Positions 20,714 through 30,591 of a stretch of 64,000 nt of DNA are shown here, piece by piece (the stretch's first letter is position 1; each line of letters begins with the position of its first letter). Under the pieces are notes generated by a model. It ran no database searches. It was not told the DNA's origin and saw only the letters and a list, made by a program, of their open reading frames with translations. The translations under genes and the position numbers were made by a program. This stretch comes from Curvularia sp. ZM96 (lineage: Eukaryota > Ascomycota > Dothideomycetes > Pleosporales > Pleosporaceae): assembly GCA_022457065.1 (NCBI GenBank), contig JAJGBQ010000003.1:992001-1056000 (forward strand), written 5' to 3'.

Positions 20714-21991
20714 CCGCCCGGGAGCTGCAGATACTGGAGGGTAGGTCGTAGGTGCACAATGCTGTCGACGAGGAACTGGTAATCGGTAATCTCGTTACGG
20801 GCGTCGTAAATTGCACGGTCTTCGCCCCAGTTAGTGGTATCTTTGACATGCTTTAGACAAATATGCTTTACCCCAGGAAGTTTCAAAAGACGCATCTATG
20901 GCAGGAGATGGCGCCTCAGGATAGGCTTGGATGTTAGCTTGGTATGTTGGGAACGCCCTCACGCTCCTGTATGGGTTTTTAAGGCTGGAAGGCTCGGTAT
21001 AGTACGTAAGACTTTCCAAGTTCCGGAAGCCTTGTACCACATTCGACATACATGTTCGCCCTGCGCGGTTCCAGATACCAATTGTCCTGACTTCAAAATC
21101 AAGACGTAAGTGCTTTATGTTCTGAAACGTTTCTGCGGCAGCAGGCGCGAGGAACTTATCAGACGATCCTATCACCGTGAAGGCTTCTTTCCCTTGTAAC
21201 CTCATACTCAAGTCAAGAGTTTGCAGCTGCTGAAGGAGTTCAATACCTCGAATAACACGCGGTACCTCGCTTTCAATCTTCAAAACTCGAAGTGAACGGA
21301 GCGACGTATCCGAAAACTGTTTAACCCATCCGAAGCTCACGATTTGGGATAGACTAGAGATGCATAGCACCTTCAGCTCTGGTAGCATTGCCAAGAGAAC
21401 TTTGTAGCAACCAGGTTCGACTGCGGCGTCATTACAGCACGCTGCCTTCGAAGTGGAGGACACAGAGTGCGAATCTAACATCCTGTTCCATTGATGGGCA
21501 ACCTCCCTTGGCACAGCAGCCCCTTTCCATGAAAAGCAGATACGAAGCTGTTGGAGATGACGACGAAGCTCTGGCCTGGTGTGAAGATTGCGCATTAGAC
21601 CAGAGACATTTGATTTCTCAAATTCGGGAGGCATGTCTGGACTGATAGCTGATAGTACGATTGCATGTAATTGAACCTCTGGGATTAGAGCTGCAAACCG
21701 TTTGGATGTCAAAGCAATGTTTTGTAGCCAGCGGTTACACATGAGAAAATCTTCAAAGAGAAACTGGTCTGGCGGGGAAGGCGGAGGATCGTCAGGTATG
21801 TAGCCCATTATACGTGCCTCGCGGTGCAAGTCGACGAATGAGAATATCTTTAACAATATCTCATTTGGCAGATCATCTAATGACGTTGCCCGGGTGTCTG
21901 GCCAGGTTAGCGGATGATCACGCGGGACCTTTTCACATGAGGAACTGGGGCAGATACTTTCGGCACGGATCGGGGTGATTTGATTCTCCAT
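20709..21991 (-). pseudogene. F-box protein gene, 5' part, disrupted by copia insertion
   Basis: Exon 21991-20963 (343 codons) contains an F-box at about residues 36-80 (SLDDLPNEILLKIFSFVD) followed by leucine-rich segments. A 67-nt intron (donor GTGAGG, branch GCTAAC, acceptor CATAG) leads to an exon beginning at 20895. That exon runs into the target duplication and LTR and meets a stop just inside the LTR, giving a truncated product of about 408 residues. Without the element the gene would be about 562 residues long, ending at 13661. F-box proteins are substrate adaptors of SCF ubiquitin ligases, and fungal genomes carry many diverged copies; the substrate here is unknown. Confidence 0.88.
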
Positions 21992-24556
21992 GATGAGACC
22001 AGAAAGTCACCAGCCCTCGAAAATTTGAATGACGGTCGTGAGAAAAAAGAAGTCGAGTGAGCTGGCGAAGGAAACCCCCCGCTAAGACGCAAGAGGACTA
22101 GTTTTATACAACATCGACCAGCGCTGCTGAATGACGATGCAAAGATTGAATACTTCGAATTTTAGTCATGTGTAGTAAATTTCATTGATACCTGGGTATC
22201 GGGCGTCGCCGGGTAAAATTCAAGGAGTCCGTCTCAGCCGAATTGCGTCAAACATCGGGATCAAGCGGGACGGTTCGTCTCGCGAGCAACCAAAAGGTAC
22301 TCCGTGAAGATGATGAACCAGACCTGGTTCAGCATCAAGAGGCCTGGTTCAATTTCAGGACCTTAGAAGTCAATATCAGTTTGAGGTACCTTCCTAAACT
22401 TGAACCCCGATCGTTGCTGAGGAGAAAAGAGTTGGTGTCTTGTAATCCAAACCTAGATAGTGAAGGTACGACGCTGGAGCAATTATATGGCGCTCGATCT
22501 TAGCCTTAACATTTCTATCGCTGATGTGGAAGGCATCTATTCACCAAAGATACTGTCTCGAACGGCGATGGAGCAGATAGCACTATGGGAGTCATGGCCG
22601 TGTACATGTCATGGCCTTGCGTATGTGGGTAAAGCGCTTCGACTCTCACTATGTAATGAGCTCTAGACTACCAATTCTCTAAGGAACCGACTCTGGACAC
22701 TGGTTTGATCACTCGTTGGGTGGGCTGCGAAGAGTGATGATAGAGTTGTGCGGCAAAGACCCACTCGTGTAATTTCACGTTCACATTCACTTTTTACAAC
22801 TACAAACGGACATTCAATTCGCCACCTTTGCTGTAGGTAAGCCCAAACGGAAGTCCCACACACATAAATACCCGCTCCCTCGCCCGCTCCCTCGTTCCCT
22901 TACCTATACTCTCACCCGCTCTCTCGCCTTCGCCTATATACGCAAACTATAACCAACACTCTTTTATATTACAATTAAGACACATAACATCCATCATTCT
23001 CGGTCCTGAGCCTACTATGACACAATGTCTTGCGACTGGAGCCTTGCCCTCTGGCGAGGCACCCGGAACGACCCCGATGTTACAATCGAAAGCTCGTCTA
23101 ATAATGCAGCAGAATGTTCGAACTAGGGTGGCGGTCTACTTATATACAACTACTCGAACCATACCTAGGCTTCGAACCTAACTTGATGCGGGGGCGGGTG
23201 GCGGCCGTTTCATCGCGCAGGCCAAGAGGATAGTTGACAGCAGGTTCCGCGTTACGGCAGATGCTGTAGTGGGCTTTATATCAGTCGATCGGCATTCCAT
23301 GGATACTGGCACAACATGGAGGACGTGGCGAATGACACCAACAATGATGAGGAAGATCACCAGAAGGGAACAAGTCCTCCTCTATCTATCTACTACAAGC
23401 TCTCAACCCAATCGCCATGATAACACCAGAATCTTGCGTCGCCACCTACGCGACTGATAGCCAGTTGCCAGAGGTAATTGTTATACCCCACTTGCACGCT
23501 GTGCGTGCGCGCTTGCTAACAAACCATTTGCTTAGGTTGAACGGCTTGTCGGCCAGCCACTGCTACACCCAGGCCAGGGCTATCGTCTGCGAAAGTGCCA
23601 TGACCATGGCCTACCGCTCCTAAAACTCTATCGTCTCTCAACAATACACTTCCACAAGGTCGCGTTCCCTGTTGGGGTATGTGTTTTCCATCCCCAGTCA
23701 CGACCGAAATTTCCACCAGATAGCTCGTGGCAGGCTTTCATGTCCAAGGACGGCAGGTAGCCAGGTTCGTTGATGAAGAAGACCAATCCAGTAGCGATCT
23801 CCTCCGAGAATGCACAACAGAAGGAGGCAATAGATGTAAATCTCAAGAAAACCAAAACGTGGAGGATTCATGTTTGGAATGATGCGCAGGGCTGCAGCTA
23901 TACCAAGAGAGCCAACGCTGAGTACGAGACGATGGCTCGGTGGAAATCCAGGGGATACCACCATCTTGTTGCTTATACGGAGAAATCCCTTAACAGAATG
24001 GTAAAGGAACCAAGCCAGAGCGAGCATGGGAAGAGGTTATCAAAACATGGGAGGACGTTGTCGGTCCTCGGAGAGAACTCACCAAGCAGGAGGGACCACC
24101 AACTTATAAGTCAAGATGGCAAAACTGTGCAGTTCGTAAAGATTTGATAATTACCACGATCGCCAAAAGCAGTATCTTCAGATCGGCAGTCTTCGGTGTT
24201 CTCTAAGCTCCTAGAAAGTGGCTAGCAAAGGCAGCCTGTATCTGCCTGGAGTGACTTTCCATCATCACCTAAGTTGTGGTTTCGAAGGATGCCGTGGACG
24301 TTGTGGATATTGTGGGTGTTGGAGGGTGTCATGGATTCGAGGAAGTGGATTCTTAAAGCTACGTGGGGCAGTTGGATAGCGTCAGCGTACAGTACCTACC
24401 TAGAGCACCTGCTACATTGAGCCAAGCCCCGCACTATCAACATAGGGCGTACGGCTAGCGTAGGTATACTCAATTGCATTTAGCAATCAACCTCCCTGAT
24501 AACCCGCTTTCCACATATTTTTTTCCATCCTCATATTGTACCGCCAGCCCTCTACA
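21992..24556. other. Gene-poor region, no confident gene
   Basis: Frames on both strands are short and overlapping. At 22865-22960 there is a CT/CCCGCTCCCTCG low-complexity patch. On the minus strand 24027-23698 encodes two hydrophobic stretches, and on the plus strand 24000-24210 has a Trp/Lys-rich open stretch. Neither has a complete gene model. Decayed genes are possible. Confidence 0.35.
23417..23760 (+). CDS. Possible small spliced gene, 93 aa
   Basis: An ATG at 23417 opens 19 codons ending at a GTAATT donor (23474). A 62-nt intron with a GCTAAC branch and CTTAG acceptor leads to 23536. The frame then stays open for 74 codons to TAG at 23760. The product would be rich in His, Leu and Arg without a signal peptide or known domain. 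Support rests only on the well-formed intron; the antisense frame is also open, so this may be chance or a relic. Confidence 0.25.
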
Positions 24557-26003
24557 ATGACGTTCGACATCTCCAAAGCACGCGAGCGCTTTCCAGCGCT
24601 GCAGCAAGACCAGGTTTTCCTTGACAATGCTGGAGGCAGTCAGACACTTGGAGACGTGATTGATTCGTGAGCATATTGTAATCCTAAAGGAGGAAGTCGT
24701 CTAAGTCATACAAAGTATTACGAATTATCTAAGCAAGAACAACGTTCAGGTAACATATATCGCATGACCTGGGCGTCAATGTCTATTAACACGTAGGCAG
24801 CTGGGCGCTTCGTATGAAACTGGCCGGAAGTCGAACAGCAAATACGAGGAAGGCTATCAGGCTGCTGCAAAGTACATGAACGCTGGCCGGGATGAGATAG
24901 GTAAGTGTATTGACGCATTCATGTAATCTCCGCCTTATAACAACCTCAGTCCTTGGAGCGTCGACGACACAGCTCTTTATGAATCTCAGCGCGTCACTGA
25001 AATTCCCAGCGGGATCGGAAATCATTCTGTCCAAGATGGAGCACGAGACCAACGTAAAGCCATGGCTTTTCATGGCCGAGCGTCTGGGCCTTACTGTGAA
25101 GTGGTGGGCTTCTAGCAAGGAGGACGGACTGCAGCTCACAGCTGCGAATCTGAAGCCGCTCCTGAATGACAAAGTCAAGTTCGTTGCTTGCACGCATGTC
25201 AGCAACATTCTGGGCACGATACACGATATCAAGTCAATTGCTGCTGCGGTGCACGAAGCGGGTGCTTTACTATGCGTCGACGCGGTATCGTTTGCACCGT
25301 AATTATACCTGTACGAACTATATATGAGACAAATACTGACTTTTTACACCGATCTTTAGGCACCGCGAAATTGATGTGAAAGATTTTGGAGTTGATTTCT
25401 ATGCGTTCAGCTGGTACAAAGTATATGGTCCTCACACCGGCGTGCTGTACGCGAGCAACGAGGCACAGAAGCACATGCAGCCGATGTCACACTACTTCAA
25501 CCCGACCAAGACGCTCGAGGACAAGATCGGGTTTGCGGGCTCCGCGTATGAATTTGTCTCTTCGCTTCCGCAAGTCACCTCATATCTCAGCGGAGCCTTT
25601 CCTGCCATTGCAGAACATGAAGGAAGGCTGCAGGCTATTTTGCTCGACTTTTTGAACTCTCGTCCCGATGTCACGGTCCTGGGTTCGACATCGGCGGACA
25701 GCAAAGTCAGAGTCCCAACAATCTCCTTTGTACACAAAACAATGTCCAGTAAGCAGATTGTGGCGGAGGCGGAGGCAAGTATCAATTGTCCCTTGTTTAT
25801 TGAATGGGTGTTGACTCTTTCAGTCTCAAAGCAATTACGGTTTCCGTTGGGGACATTTTTACTCAAAGCGGCTATGTGACGACATCCTGGAGCTGGATGA
25901 TACTGAGGGCTACGTTACGCGGGTCAGTATGGTGCACTACAACACTGAGGAGGAGATTCGAGGTCTGGTAGAGGTGTTGAAGAAGGTTCTTCCAAAGGTT
26001 TAG
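24557..26003 (+). CDS. Class V aminotransferase / cysteine desulfurase-like PLP enzyme
   Basis: Six exons (24557-24666, 24716-24749, 24801-24900, 24950-25298, 25360-25774, 25824-26003) give 395 residues with consistent phases. Motifs fit the fold-type I class V family: LDNAGGSQ near residue 25, the THVSNILGTIHDIK segment, the VDAVSFAPHREIDV strand, and FSWYKVYGPHTG, whose Lys is the expected pyridoxal-phosphate Schiff base. The C-terminus has the GFRWGHFYS and HYNTEEEI motifs seen in NifS/CsdA-like fungal proteins. The likely reaction is removal of sulfur or another leaving group from cysteine or a related amino acid; the true substrate is unknown, and this is not the mitochondrial Nfs1. The last intron begins with GC rather than GT. 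Confidence 0.9.
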
Positions 26004-26352
26004 GAGAGCGTACACACGCATGTAGCGAGCTGAACCTGACAGCCATGACAACCTCGTCGCTGATTGCTGGTTATCGCATGTACAGGTACTGAACGGGCTT
26101 AAGATCGGCCATAAACAAGGCATGCACACGTTCCTCGTATCTTCCGCTTTCCTGGTGCTTCAATTTCAACCAGATTACTCCTACTCTTTCCAACAAACCC
26201 GATGTCGTTACGTTCGCTCGAAACACTATTTAGCAGAACACATCGTTCCTCTTGATGAGATGATTTCTGAAACCGCCGAATACCCTGAGAGCAATGATCG
26301 CCACACTAGGCACGGCACAGAATGGTTCGACGTCAGACAGAATGTCAGCGGG

Positions 26353-26354
26353 TA
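26353..26354. repeat. TA target duplication of Fot1-like element (left)
   Basis: TA directly precedes the terminal inverted repeat and is repeated at 28184-28185, as expected for Tc1/mariner/pogo insertion. Confidence 0.85.
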
Positions 26355-28183
26355 ACGTGCCCCACCAGTCACCGGCCGACACCAGTCACCGGCCACCCCC
26401 ATCAGACCCAGCACGACGCTCTGCGCAATTGGTCCACAACAACGTAATAAAATAAGATAAAATTAAGAGATACAATCTACTATCTAGCTCTACACGAAGT
26501 GCGAGTGTGTCCTTGAATATGGCACTTCGTGCACGTCGGTAGCGCGCGCTGTCGTCGCTGACTGCTCTCACCCTGCTCAACCTCCGTGACCACCCTTTCT
26601 ACCTCTGCAGTAAGCTGCTGAGCCTGCTGAGCCTGGAGCACTCCACCAGAAGCAATATATTGACGCCGCCGGTCTTGCTTTTGTTGTTGACGCTGGTTAG
26701 CTGCACGTAGCTTCCTATTCTCTTCAGCAAGTATAGTTGCTGACTGCATCGCTATTTGACAGCCTTTAATAACCTGGCGTAAAAGCTGGCTTGTTGGGCT
26801 TTGTGACTGCCGATGGAGTCGCTCCTGAAGAAGCTTCGCCTGCTGCTGAAGCTGAGCTACTGTATGCGGTGTTTCTGCCTGTATTGTGGCGTTGTCTATA
26901 GTTGTCTGTGGTGGAGATGGTGTCCTAACGACAGTAAGCGACGATAGGACACGAGCTGGACAAGAAGGGAGAAGCCCAGTCGCCCGAAAGCCAGCTTGGA
27001 TATTCTGCTGCGTGAAGACTGTCGGCCGGATCCGTGTATAGACTGCGAGGAAGTCTATCTTATCGACATGGTGGACGCCTTGACGGGCGAGCTCCTCAAC
27101 CTCACGTCCGTACGCGCGCTTAAGAGGAGAGAAGCAGCTTACGTCTAGAGGCTGGAGGAGGTGCGACGTATGAGGCGGCATACAGAGAGTGATAATCTTG
27201 TTCTCAGCGCAGTACTGATCGAACTCTGGCGTGGCGTGGCTACTATGGCCGTCTAGGATAAGAAGTCGATAGACTCCGGCTGTACGAGCGGCTGTATACT
27301 GGTTGAAGTGCTTCGCCCACTCTACGCCAAGCTGATCAGTCGTCCAGCCGTTGTCTGAGACGCCGATAGTCCAGTCTTGCGGGAGGTCGCGGTACCAGCT
27401 ACTTTGGTGGACCTTACCAGAGAGGATCACGAACGGTGGTAGGCACCAGCCTGAGGCGCAGATACACTCGATCGCTGTCACCCACTCGCGATTGCCTGGC
27501 TGGACGACGACTGCTCTGCCGACTCTATCAGCGCTAGTGACTACTTTTGACGTCCCAGCGACGCCCATCGCGAATCCAGTCTCGTCAAAGTTGTAGATAT
27601 CCTGATCTAGAACGCCGTACGTCTGACGCGTCTCCTCTACTAGCTTGAACCAGGCTGTAATTACGGCAGGATCCTCGCAGTGGGCGCGCTGACTACTAAA
27701 GCTTCTACTCCACTTTGTCTGAAGCTCTGGCTGACCTTGGATAAAGCGCGACACCCAGTTCTTGCCGACAGATTGTGGAGGTGGATCTTGACCACGCGCA
27801 GCGAGTAGAGCGTCTGCCATTCGTCGTACGTCAATAACATGTGGCGGAAAACCGCGTCGATCAAGGTCTAGGATCCATTGCATAAGAGATTGCTCCTCAG
27901 TAGGTAATAGCTTCCGCTTCTGGGCGTTCGCAGCTGCCTTAGGTAGACTACCTTGCAGACGGCGTCGAAGCGTTGTACGAGGGATAGTATATAACCTAGC
28001 AGCACGAGTAGGTGTGGAAATAACGTTTTTCTGAATTGAATCTATGGCAAGATTAAGTCTGCCTTCACGAGCAGTCTTTATAGAGCGTTGCTGTCGCGGC
28101 ATTGTGGTGGTTGTGTAGAGCGTCGGGTCAGGTTGGGTGGGGTGGCCGGTGACTGGTGTCGGCCGGTGACTGGTGGGGCACGT
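26355..28183 (-). mobile_element. Fot1/pogo-type DNA transposon, complete
   Basis: The 1,829-bp element is bounded by perfect 45-bp terminal inverted repeats (26355-26399 and 28139-28183) and flanked by TA. Each repeat itself contains two direct copies of CCAGTCACCGGCC. One open frame encodes a full-length transposase. Size, repeats, TA target and gene match the Fot1 group of filamentous fungi. There is no sign of RIP, so it is probably a recent arrival. It lies in the intergenic space between the aminotransferase and GH43 genes. Confidence 0.95.
26480..28102 (-). CDS. Fot1/pogo transposase (DDE_1), 540 aa
   Basis: The N-terminus has a Psq-like helix-turn-helix (about 14-50), then a CENP-B/Tc5-type DNA-binding domain (about 65-130). 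The DDE_1 catalytic core (about 165-370) has D173 (in YNFDETG), D284 (in LILDGHSSH) and D320 (in LLQPLDV), a DD35D triad as in pogo and Fot1. A glutamine-rich coiled coil follows, and the C-terminus ends in a CCHC zinc knuckle (C524, C527, H532, C537). The protein cuts and pastes the element at TA sites. The frame is uninterrupted, with an ATG at 28102 close to the inverted repeat. The C-terminal knuckle is an additional nucleic-acid-binding module. Confidence 0.95.
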   Translation of the reverse strand: MPRQQRSIKTAREGRLNLAIDSIQKNVISTPTRAARLYTIPRTTLRRRLQGSLPKAAANAQKRKLLPTEEQSLMQWILDLDRRGFPPHVIDVRRMADALLAARGQDPPPQSVGKNWVSRFIQGQPELQTKWSRSFSSQRAHCEDPAVITAWFKLVEETRQTYGVLDQDIYNFDETGFAMGVAGTSKVVTSADRVGRAVVVQPGNREWVTAIECICASGWCLPPFVILSGKVHQSSWYRDLPQDWTIGVSDNGWTTDQLGVEWAKHFNQYTAARTAGVYRLLILDGHSSHATPEFDQYCAENKIITLCMPPHTSHLLQPLDVSCFSPLKRAYGREVEELARQGVHHVDKIDFLAVYTRIRPTVFTQQNIQAGFRATGLLPSCPARVLSSLTVVRTPSPPQTTIDNATIQAETPHTVAQLQQQAKLLQERLHRQSQSPTSQLLRQVIKGCQIAMQSATILAEENRKLRAANQRQQQKQDRRRQYIASGGVLQAQQAQQLTAEVERVVTEVEQGESSQRRQRALPTCTKCHIQGHTRTSCRAR

Positions 28184-28185
28184 TA

Positions 28186-28959
28186 AGTCAACTGCTTACT
28201 ACGCCCAATTTAATGTCAGGTCGGGCTGAAGTTTATACTCTGTGACTGTTGCACTGGTGTCTGGGTTCCATCTACCCTTCATATGGGTCGGAAGAATTTG
28301 AATCGCACAGTGCCTGTATTTGTCCGTACTAGACATCATGTTCACTATGCAAATATACGTGCATGAGGCTAATCAAACGAAGTAAAACCGCCACCCATTC
28401 ATAACACAACACCAACCAGCTCTCTAGCTCCGCCACAACTATCCTCTGTCCTGCCGGCGACCAATGCCATCCCCGCAGCGATAGTGCTTGTTTGAAACAA
28501 GCAAGTCGCTGAAACATGAAATTGCGTCGTCGGAAATGGAAGCACCGCGATGCGAGTGACACGGAGCCAAGCTGTGATTGGCGGCAAACATCCGTGCGGA
28601 CCATTCCCCCGCACCACGGCACCTAGACATCAGATCGGCACTATCCATGGACGGCGAAGGCTGTACTGTACATAGCCACCGGTAATGACACAGCCATTAG
28701 CGATTCGGCTCGGCACTAATTATGTAGGTTCGGAGAAATTCCAACCCATACTGCACCAATAATCAGGCGCGTGTAGAGGCGCTTCTCTCAATCCAATATG
28801 TGGAGTGCTACCCCGTGCTTCCATCGTTCGTTCGGGGATTTAGATTCAGTGCCATGTGGAGAAATTTAGAGGAGCAATTACCAGGTAGCCGGCCATGATA
28901 AAACCATGGTAGGTCCCTGACGGACCTGACGAGTAGTCATTCTCTTCAGTCCCGACAAC
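28186..28959. promoter_or_regulatory. Intergenic, upstream region of GH43 gene
   Basis: No gene is supported here. Short frames on the minus strand (28329-28648) overlap one another and lack motifs. The last 100 bp form the presumed GH43 promoter and leader. Confidence 0.4.
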
Positions 28960-30591
28960 ATGCGCGTTTCCACGATATCTGCGTTTGCTCTCTTTTTGGG
29001 CACGTCGCTAGGAGCGGCGCTGTCGAGCCGCGCGGGAACCTTCAATAACCCCATCATCTGGCAAGACTATCCTGACCTGGATGTGATTCGTATCGGAGAT
29101 GTGTACTACTACTCTTCGTCGACGTTTGCCTTTTCGCCCGGAGCGCCAATCCTCAAGTCCTATGATCTCGTCAACTGGACTCCGGTATCTCACAGCGTAC
29201 CAAGACTTAACTTCAATGACATCTATAACATGCCTTCGCCTAGTTCTCGCGCCTACGTCAAGGGTATCTGGGCGAGTTCGCTGCGGTACCGCAAGTCGAC
29301 CGACAAGTTCATATGGATGGGCTGTGTCCAGTCCACAGGCCAGACATACATATGGACGGCCCCCGGGCAGAACGCCGCAGCCAACAACGGCGAGGTATCA
29401 AGCTGGAACTGGTCTGCCGCAGGCACCATCCCAAAATGCTACTACGACAACGGCATCTTCATTGATGACGACGACACAATGTACGTCGTGTACGGCAACC
29501 CAGCGGTCCGCGTTGCCCAACTCAACAAGGATGGCACAGCCGAAGTCAAGAACCAAGAGGTGTACAGACACCCCAGCGGCATCACCCTAGAGGGCTCGCG
29601 CATGTACAAGATCAACGGCTGGTACTACATTTTCTCGACCAAGCCGGCCACGGACGAATGGGTGCTGAAATCCAAATCGCCCTTTGGACCGTACGAGGCG
29701 AAAATCCTCGTCAGCAGCATCAATGGCCCGCTCGCCAACGCGGGTCGCGCCCACCAAGGCGGCGTTGTTGATACCAAAGACGGAAAATGGTACTACATGG
29801 CCTTCCTGGACTCGTACCCGGGCGGCCGCATCCCCGTTCTGGCACCCCTGACCTTCACCAGCGACGGCTGGCCGGAAGTCGTAAAGGTGAACAATGCATG
29901 GGGCCAGTCGTACCCTTCGCCGGTCACGACGAGTAAAACCGTGCCTCCGCTCACGGGCACCGACAGCTTCACAGGCACCTCGCTTGGTGCTGCCTGGGAA
30001 TGGAACCACAACCCTGACACGAGCAAATTCTCCCTTCTCGGCGGCGCGGGAGGTCTGAAACTCTCCACAGCCACCGTCACCAACGACCTGTACGGCGCGC
30101 GCAACACGCTCACGCACCGGATCCTAGGCCCCAAGTCCAGCGGCACCTTCCGCCTCGACATCAGCAGCATGACGAGCGGCGACCGCGCTGGCGCCGTCCT
30201 CTTCCGCGACACAGCCGCCTACATTGGGATCCACAAGAGCGCCTCGGCCGCTTCGCTCGTCATGGTCAACAACCTCGCCCTCAACAGCGACTGGAGCACA
30301 AAGTCCACCGGCAGCGTGGCGGCCACGGGGCCGTCCATCCCTGCCAGCACAAAGGACCTCTGGCTGAGGGTCACGGCGGATATCACGCCAGCGTTTGGAA
30401 CCAATACCGCGCGCCAGGCGACCTTTTGGTACAGTACGGATGGAAAGGAGTTTAAGCAGCTGGGCCCGTCGTTTGGCATGGCGAATACGTGGCAGTTTTT
30501 CACGGGGTATAGATTTGGTGTTTTCAATTTTGCGACATCCAAGTTGGGGGGTTCGGTTACGGTGAAGAGTTTTGAGTTGAAGAGTGTGTAG
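28960..30591 (+). CDS. Secreted glycoside hydrolase family 43 protein
   Basis: The single exon encodes 543 residues. A signal peptide spans about residues 1-20 (hydrophobic LFLGTSLGAALS). The GH43 five-bladed propeller covers about 25-320. The likely general base is D39 (YPDLDVIRIGD), the pKa-modulating Asp is D163 (DNGIFIDDDD), and the general acid is E211 (TLEGSRMYKINGWYY). Residues 340-543 form a beta-sandwich of the type found after GH43 xylosidase domains. Family members are exo- or endo-acting beta-xylosidases, arabinofuranosidases or galactan hydrolases acting on plant cell-wall hemicellulose and pectin. Substrate cannot be told from sequence alone. The lack of introns is normal for this group. 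Confidence 0.93.
   Translation: MRVSTISAFALFLGTSLGAALSSRAGTFNNPIIWQDYPDLDVIRIGDVYYYSSSTFAFSPGAPILKSYDLVNWTPVSHSVPRLNFNDIYNMPSPSSRAYVKGIWASSLRYRKSTDKFIWMGCVQSTGQTYIWTAPGQNAAANNGEVSSWNWSAAGTIPKCYYDNGIFIDDDDTMYVVYGNPAVRVAQLNKDGTAEVKNQEVYRHPSGITLEGSRMYKINGWYYIFSTKPATDEWVLKSKSPFGPYEAKILVSSINGPLANAGRAHQGGVVDTKDGKWYYMAFLDSYPGGRIPVLAPLTFTSDGWPEVVKVNNAWGQSYPSPVTTSKTVPPLTGTDSFTGTSLGAAWEWNHNPDTSKFSLLGGAGGLKLSTATVTNDLYGARNTLTHRILGPKSSGTFRLDISSMTSGDRAGAVLFRDTAAYIGIHKSASAASLVMVNNLALNSDWSTKSTGSVAATGPSIPASTKDLWLRVTADITPAFGTNTARQATFWYSTDGKEFKQLGPSFGMANTWQFFTGYRFGVFNFATSKLGGSVTVKSFELKSV

Noticed and set aside
23628..24027. Small membrane protein on the minus strand
   Set aside because: Two hydrophobic stretches are present, but frames shift at the 3' end and the plus strand has an equally good spliced frame; no family match.
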